A DNA stretch of 64,000 nt. Source: Rhodoferax sp. BAB1 (lineage in GTDB: Bacteria > Pseudomonadota > Gammaproteobacteria > Burkholderiales > Burkholderiaceae_C). Positions within the stretch are counted from its first letter, which is position 1; every line of letters begins with the position of its first letter. The position numbers and the translations under genes were made by a program. The notes beneath the pieces are model-generated. The model had not been told where the DNA came from, searched no databases, and saw only the letters and a list, made by a program, of their open reading frames with translations. Location of the stretch: positions 3,182,001 through 3,246,000 of the forward strand of contig NZ_CP054424.1 in assembly GCF_013334205.1 (NCBI RefSeq), given 5' to 3'. Shown here in pieces: positions 62,471-64,000 of the stretch.

Positions 62471-63982
62471 ATGAGCATTGCAAATATTGACCACTACATC
62501 GCCGGCAAGGTCGTCGCCGGCACCTCGGGCCGCGCGCAGGACGTGTTCAACCCGGCCACCGGCGCCGTCAGCGGCCACACAGCCCTGGCCAGTGCCGCCG
62601 AGGTGGACAAGGCCGTGGCCGCCGCGCAAGCCGCCTTCCCCGCCTGGGCACAGACCTCGCCGCTGCGTCGCGCACGCATCCTGTTCAAGTTTCTGGAGCT
62701 GATGAACCACCACCGCGACGACCTGGCCCGACTGATCACCGCCGAGCACGGCAAAGTGTTTACCGACGCGCAGGGCGAAGTGACACGCGGCATCGAAATC
62801 CTGGAATTCGCCACCGGCATTCCGCAACTGCTCAAGGGCGACTTCACCGAGCAGGTCTCCACCGGCATGGACAACTGGACCATGCGCCAGCCCCTGGGCG
62901 TGGTGACGGGCATCACGCCTTTCAATTTCCCCGTGATGGTGCCGATGTGGATGTTCCCGGTGGCGCTGGCCGCGGGCAACACCTTCATCCTCAAGCCCAG
63001 CCCGATCGACCCCAGCCCCTCGCTCTTCATGGCCGATCTGCTCAAGAAGGCCGGCCTGCCCGACGGCGTGTTCAACGTGGTGCAGGGCGACAAGGAAGCC
63101 GTGGACGCGCTGCTGGCCCACCATGACGTGAAAGCCATCAGCTTCGTGGGCTCCACGCCGATTGCCAACTACATCTATGAGACCGGCGCGCGCAACGGCA
63201 AACGGGTGCAGGCCCTGGGCGGCGCCAAGAACCACATGGTGGTGATGCCCGACGCCGACCTGGACCAGGCCATCGACGGTCTGATCGGCGCGGCCTATGG
63301 TTCGGCCGGCGAGCGCTGCATGGCGATCTCCGTCGCGGTGCTGGTGGGTGACGTGGCCGACAAGATCATGCCCAAGCTGATCGAGCGCACCAAGGCGCTC
63401 AAGATCAAGAACGGCATGGAACTGGACGCCGAGATGGGCCCCATCGTGACGGGCATCGCGCACCAGCGCATCACGGGCTACATCGAGCACGGCGCCAAGG
63501 AAGGCGCCAAGCTACTGGTGGACGGCCGGTCATTCAAGGGCTCCGCGGCCGGTAGCGGCTGCGACAACGGTTTCTGGCTGGGCGGCACGCTGTTCGACCA
63601 CGTGACACCCGAGATGAAGATCTACAAGGAAGAGATCTTCGGCCCGGTGCTGTCCTGTGTGCGGGTGCCGGACTTCGGCACCGCCGTGAAACTCATCAAC
63701 GACCACGAGTTCGGCAACGGCGTGTCCTGCTACACGCGTGACGGCCATGTGGCGCGCGAGTTCTCGCACCGCATCCAGGTCGGCATGGTCGGTATCAACG
63801 TGCCGATCCCCGTGCCCATGGCCTGGCACGGCTTCGGCGGCTGGAAGCGTTCGCTGTTCGGCGACATGCACGCCTATGGCGAAGAGGGCGTGCGCTTCTA
63901 TACCAAGCAGAAGTCGGTGATGCAGCGCTGGCCTGAGAGCATCGGGAAAGGCGCCGAGTTCGCCATGCCAACGAGCAAGTGA
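62471..63982 (+). CDS. mmsA: CoA-acylating methylmalonate-semialdehyde dehydrogenase
   Basis: 503 residues of the aldehyde dehydrogenase fold. The nucleophile Cys283 is in [12 protein letters not shown]. The usual general-base Glu motif is replaced by [11 protein letters not shown], the hallmark of the CoA-dependent MMSDH group. It converts methylmalonate or malonate semialdehyde plus CoA and NAD+ to propionyl- or acetyl-CoA, in valine, inositol or beta-alanine breakdown. The ATG at 62471 has CGGAG upstream; the longer frame from 62417 lacks support. Complete, ending 18 bp before the window edge. Confidence 0.95.
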   Translation: MSIANIDHYIAGKVVAGTSGRAQDVFNPATGAVSGHTALASAAEVDKAVAAAQAAFPAWAQTSPLRRARILFKFLELMNHHRDDLARLITAEHGKVFTDAQGEVTRGIEILEFATGIPQLLKGDFTEQVSTGMDNWTMRQPLGVVTGITPFNFPVMVPMWMFPVALAAGNTFILKPSPIDPSPSLFMADLLKKAGLPDGVFNVVQGDKEAVDALLAHHDVKAISFVGSTPIANYIYETGARNGKRVQALGGAKNHMVVMPDADLDQAIDGLIGAAYGSAGERCMAISVAVLVGDVADKIMPKLIERTKALKIKNGMELDAEMGPIVTGIAHQRITGYIEHGAKEGAKLLVDGRSFKGSAAGSGCDNGFWLGGTLFDHVTPEMKIYKEEIFGPVLSCVRVPDFGTAVKLINDHEFGNGVSCYTRDGHVAREFSHRIQVGMVGINVPIPVPMAWHGFGGWKRSLFGDMHAYGEEGVRFYTKQKSVMQRWPESIGKGAEFAMPTSK

Positions 63983-64000
63983 TGTTCTGACCACTGTTCG

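Overview
The window is a GC-rich chromosomal segment of a betaproteobacterium, order Burkholderiales, most like the Comamonadaceae. This rests on the gene order of the atp, str/S10 and dat-ybeD-lipB-lipA loci, a permease-less PTS (EI, HPr, EIIA-Man), an S3 protein with a long basic tail, and intergenic palindromes of a style I recall from that family. I cannot name the genus. I see no insertion sequence, phage, integron or CRISPR array. Apart from the glutamate dehydrogenase gene cut by the left edge, every gene looks intact.

Layout. 1-3.2 kb: gdhA (partial) and pruA, glutamate/proline catabolism, divergent from a GntR/FCD regulator with a palindromic operator between them. 3.2-9.4 kb: tRNA-Arg(CCG), a membrane-anchored cytochrome c, two overlapping acyl-CoA ligase genes, an unknown protein, a YheT-like hydrolase and a LemA-like lipoprotein. 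9.4-16.6 kb: the complete F1Fo ATP synthase operon atpIBEFHAGDC on the minus strand. 16.7-20.2 kb: a CopD-like membrane protein and dat-ybeD-lipB-lipA (lipoate attachment and synthesis). 20.2-25.7 kb: an AhpD-like protein, ptsI, ptsH, a mannose-type EIIA, an MFS transporter, a lipoprotein and a DUF4197 protein. 25.7-29.5 kb: a TlpA-like thioredoxin, cytochrome c' with a cytochrome b561-type partner, an M48 peptidase lipoprotein, a GNAT enzyme and a peroxiredoxin.

29.5-39.7 kb: translation genes on the minus strand, rpsL-rpsG-fusA-tuf-rpsJ, then [40 protein letters not shown]. This block ends at a strong terminator, with no spc operon next to it. Control signals inside it include the rpsL promoter, a terminator between fusA and tuf, and a promoter embedded in a perfect 15-bp hairpin between rpsJ and rplC. 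39.7-43.4 kb: a DD-carboxypeptidase, a hydrolase, a thin ferredoxin, a VanZ-like protein and hemJ. The 332-bp gap between hemJ and the divergent hemB holds the most interesting signal: a compact, terminator-ended RNA of about 100 nt whose central loop is an exposed anti-Shine-Dalgarno sequence.

44.7-64 kb: a CorA-like transporter; a four-gene catabolic-looking operon (HCCA isomerase-like, dienelactone hydrolase, amidohydrolase, LON-domain protein); an SDR with a MaoC-type hydratase and a MarC protein; a TRAP transporter (dctP, dctQ, dctM) followed by a Ggt/HpxW-type Ntn hydrolase; a four-gene Mce/Mla-like lipid transport operon; an enoyl-CoA hydratase; a DASS anion transporter; and a LysR regulator divergent from mmsA.

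Start codons were often moved inward from the longest open frame, using ribosome binding sites, signal peptides and overlap with the neighbouring gene. Family assignments come from recognised motifs read by eye. No database search was run.
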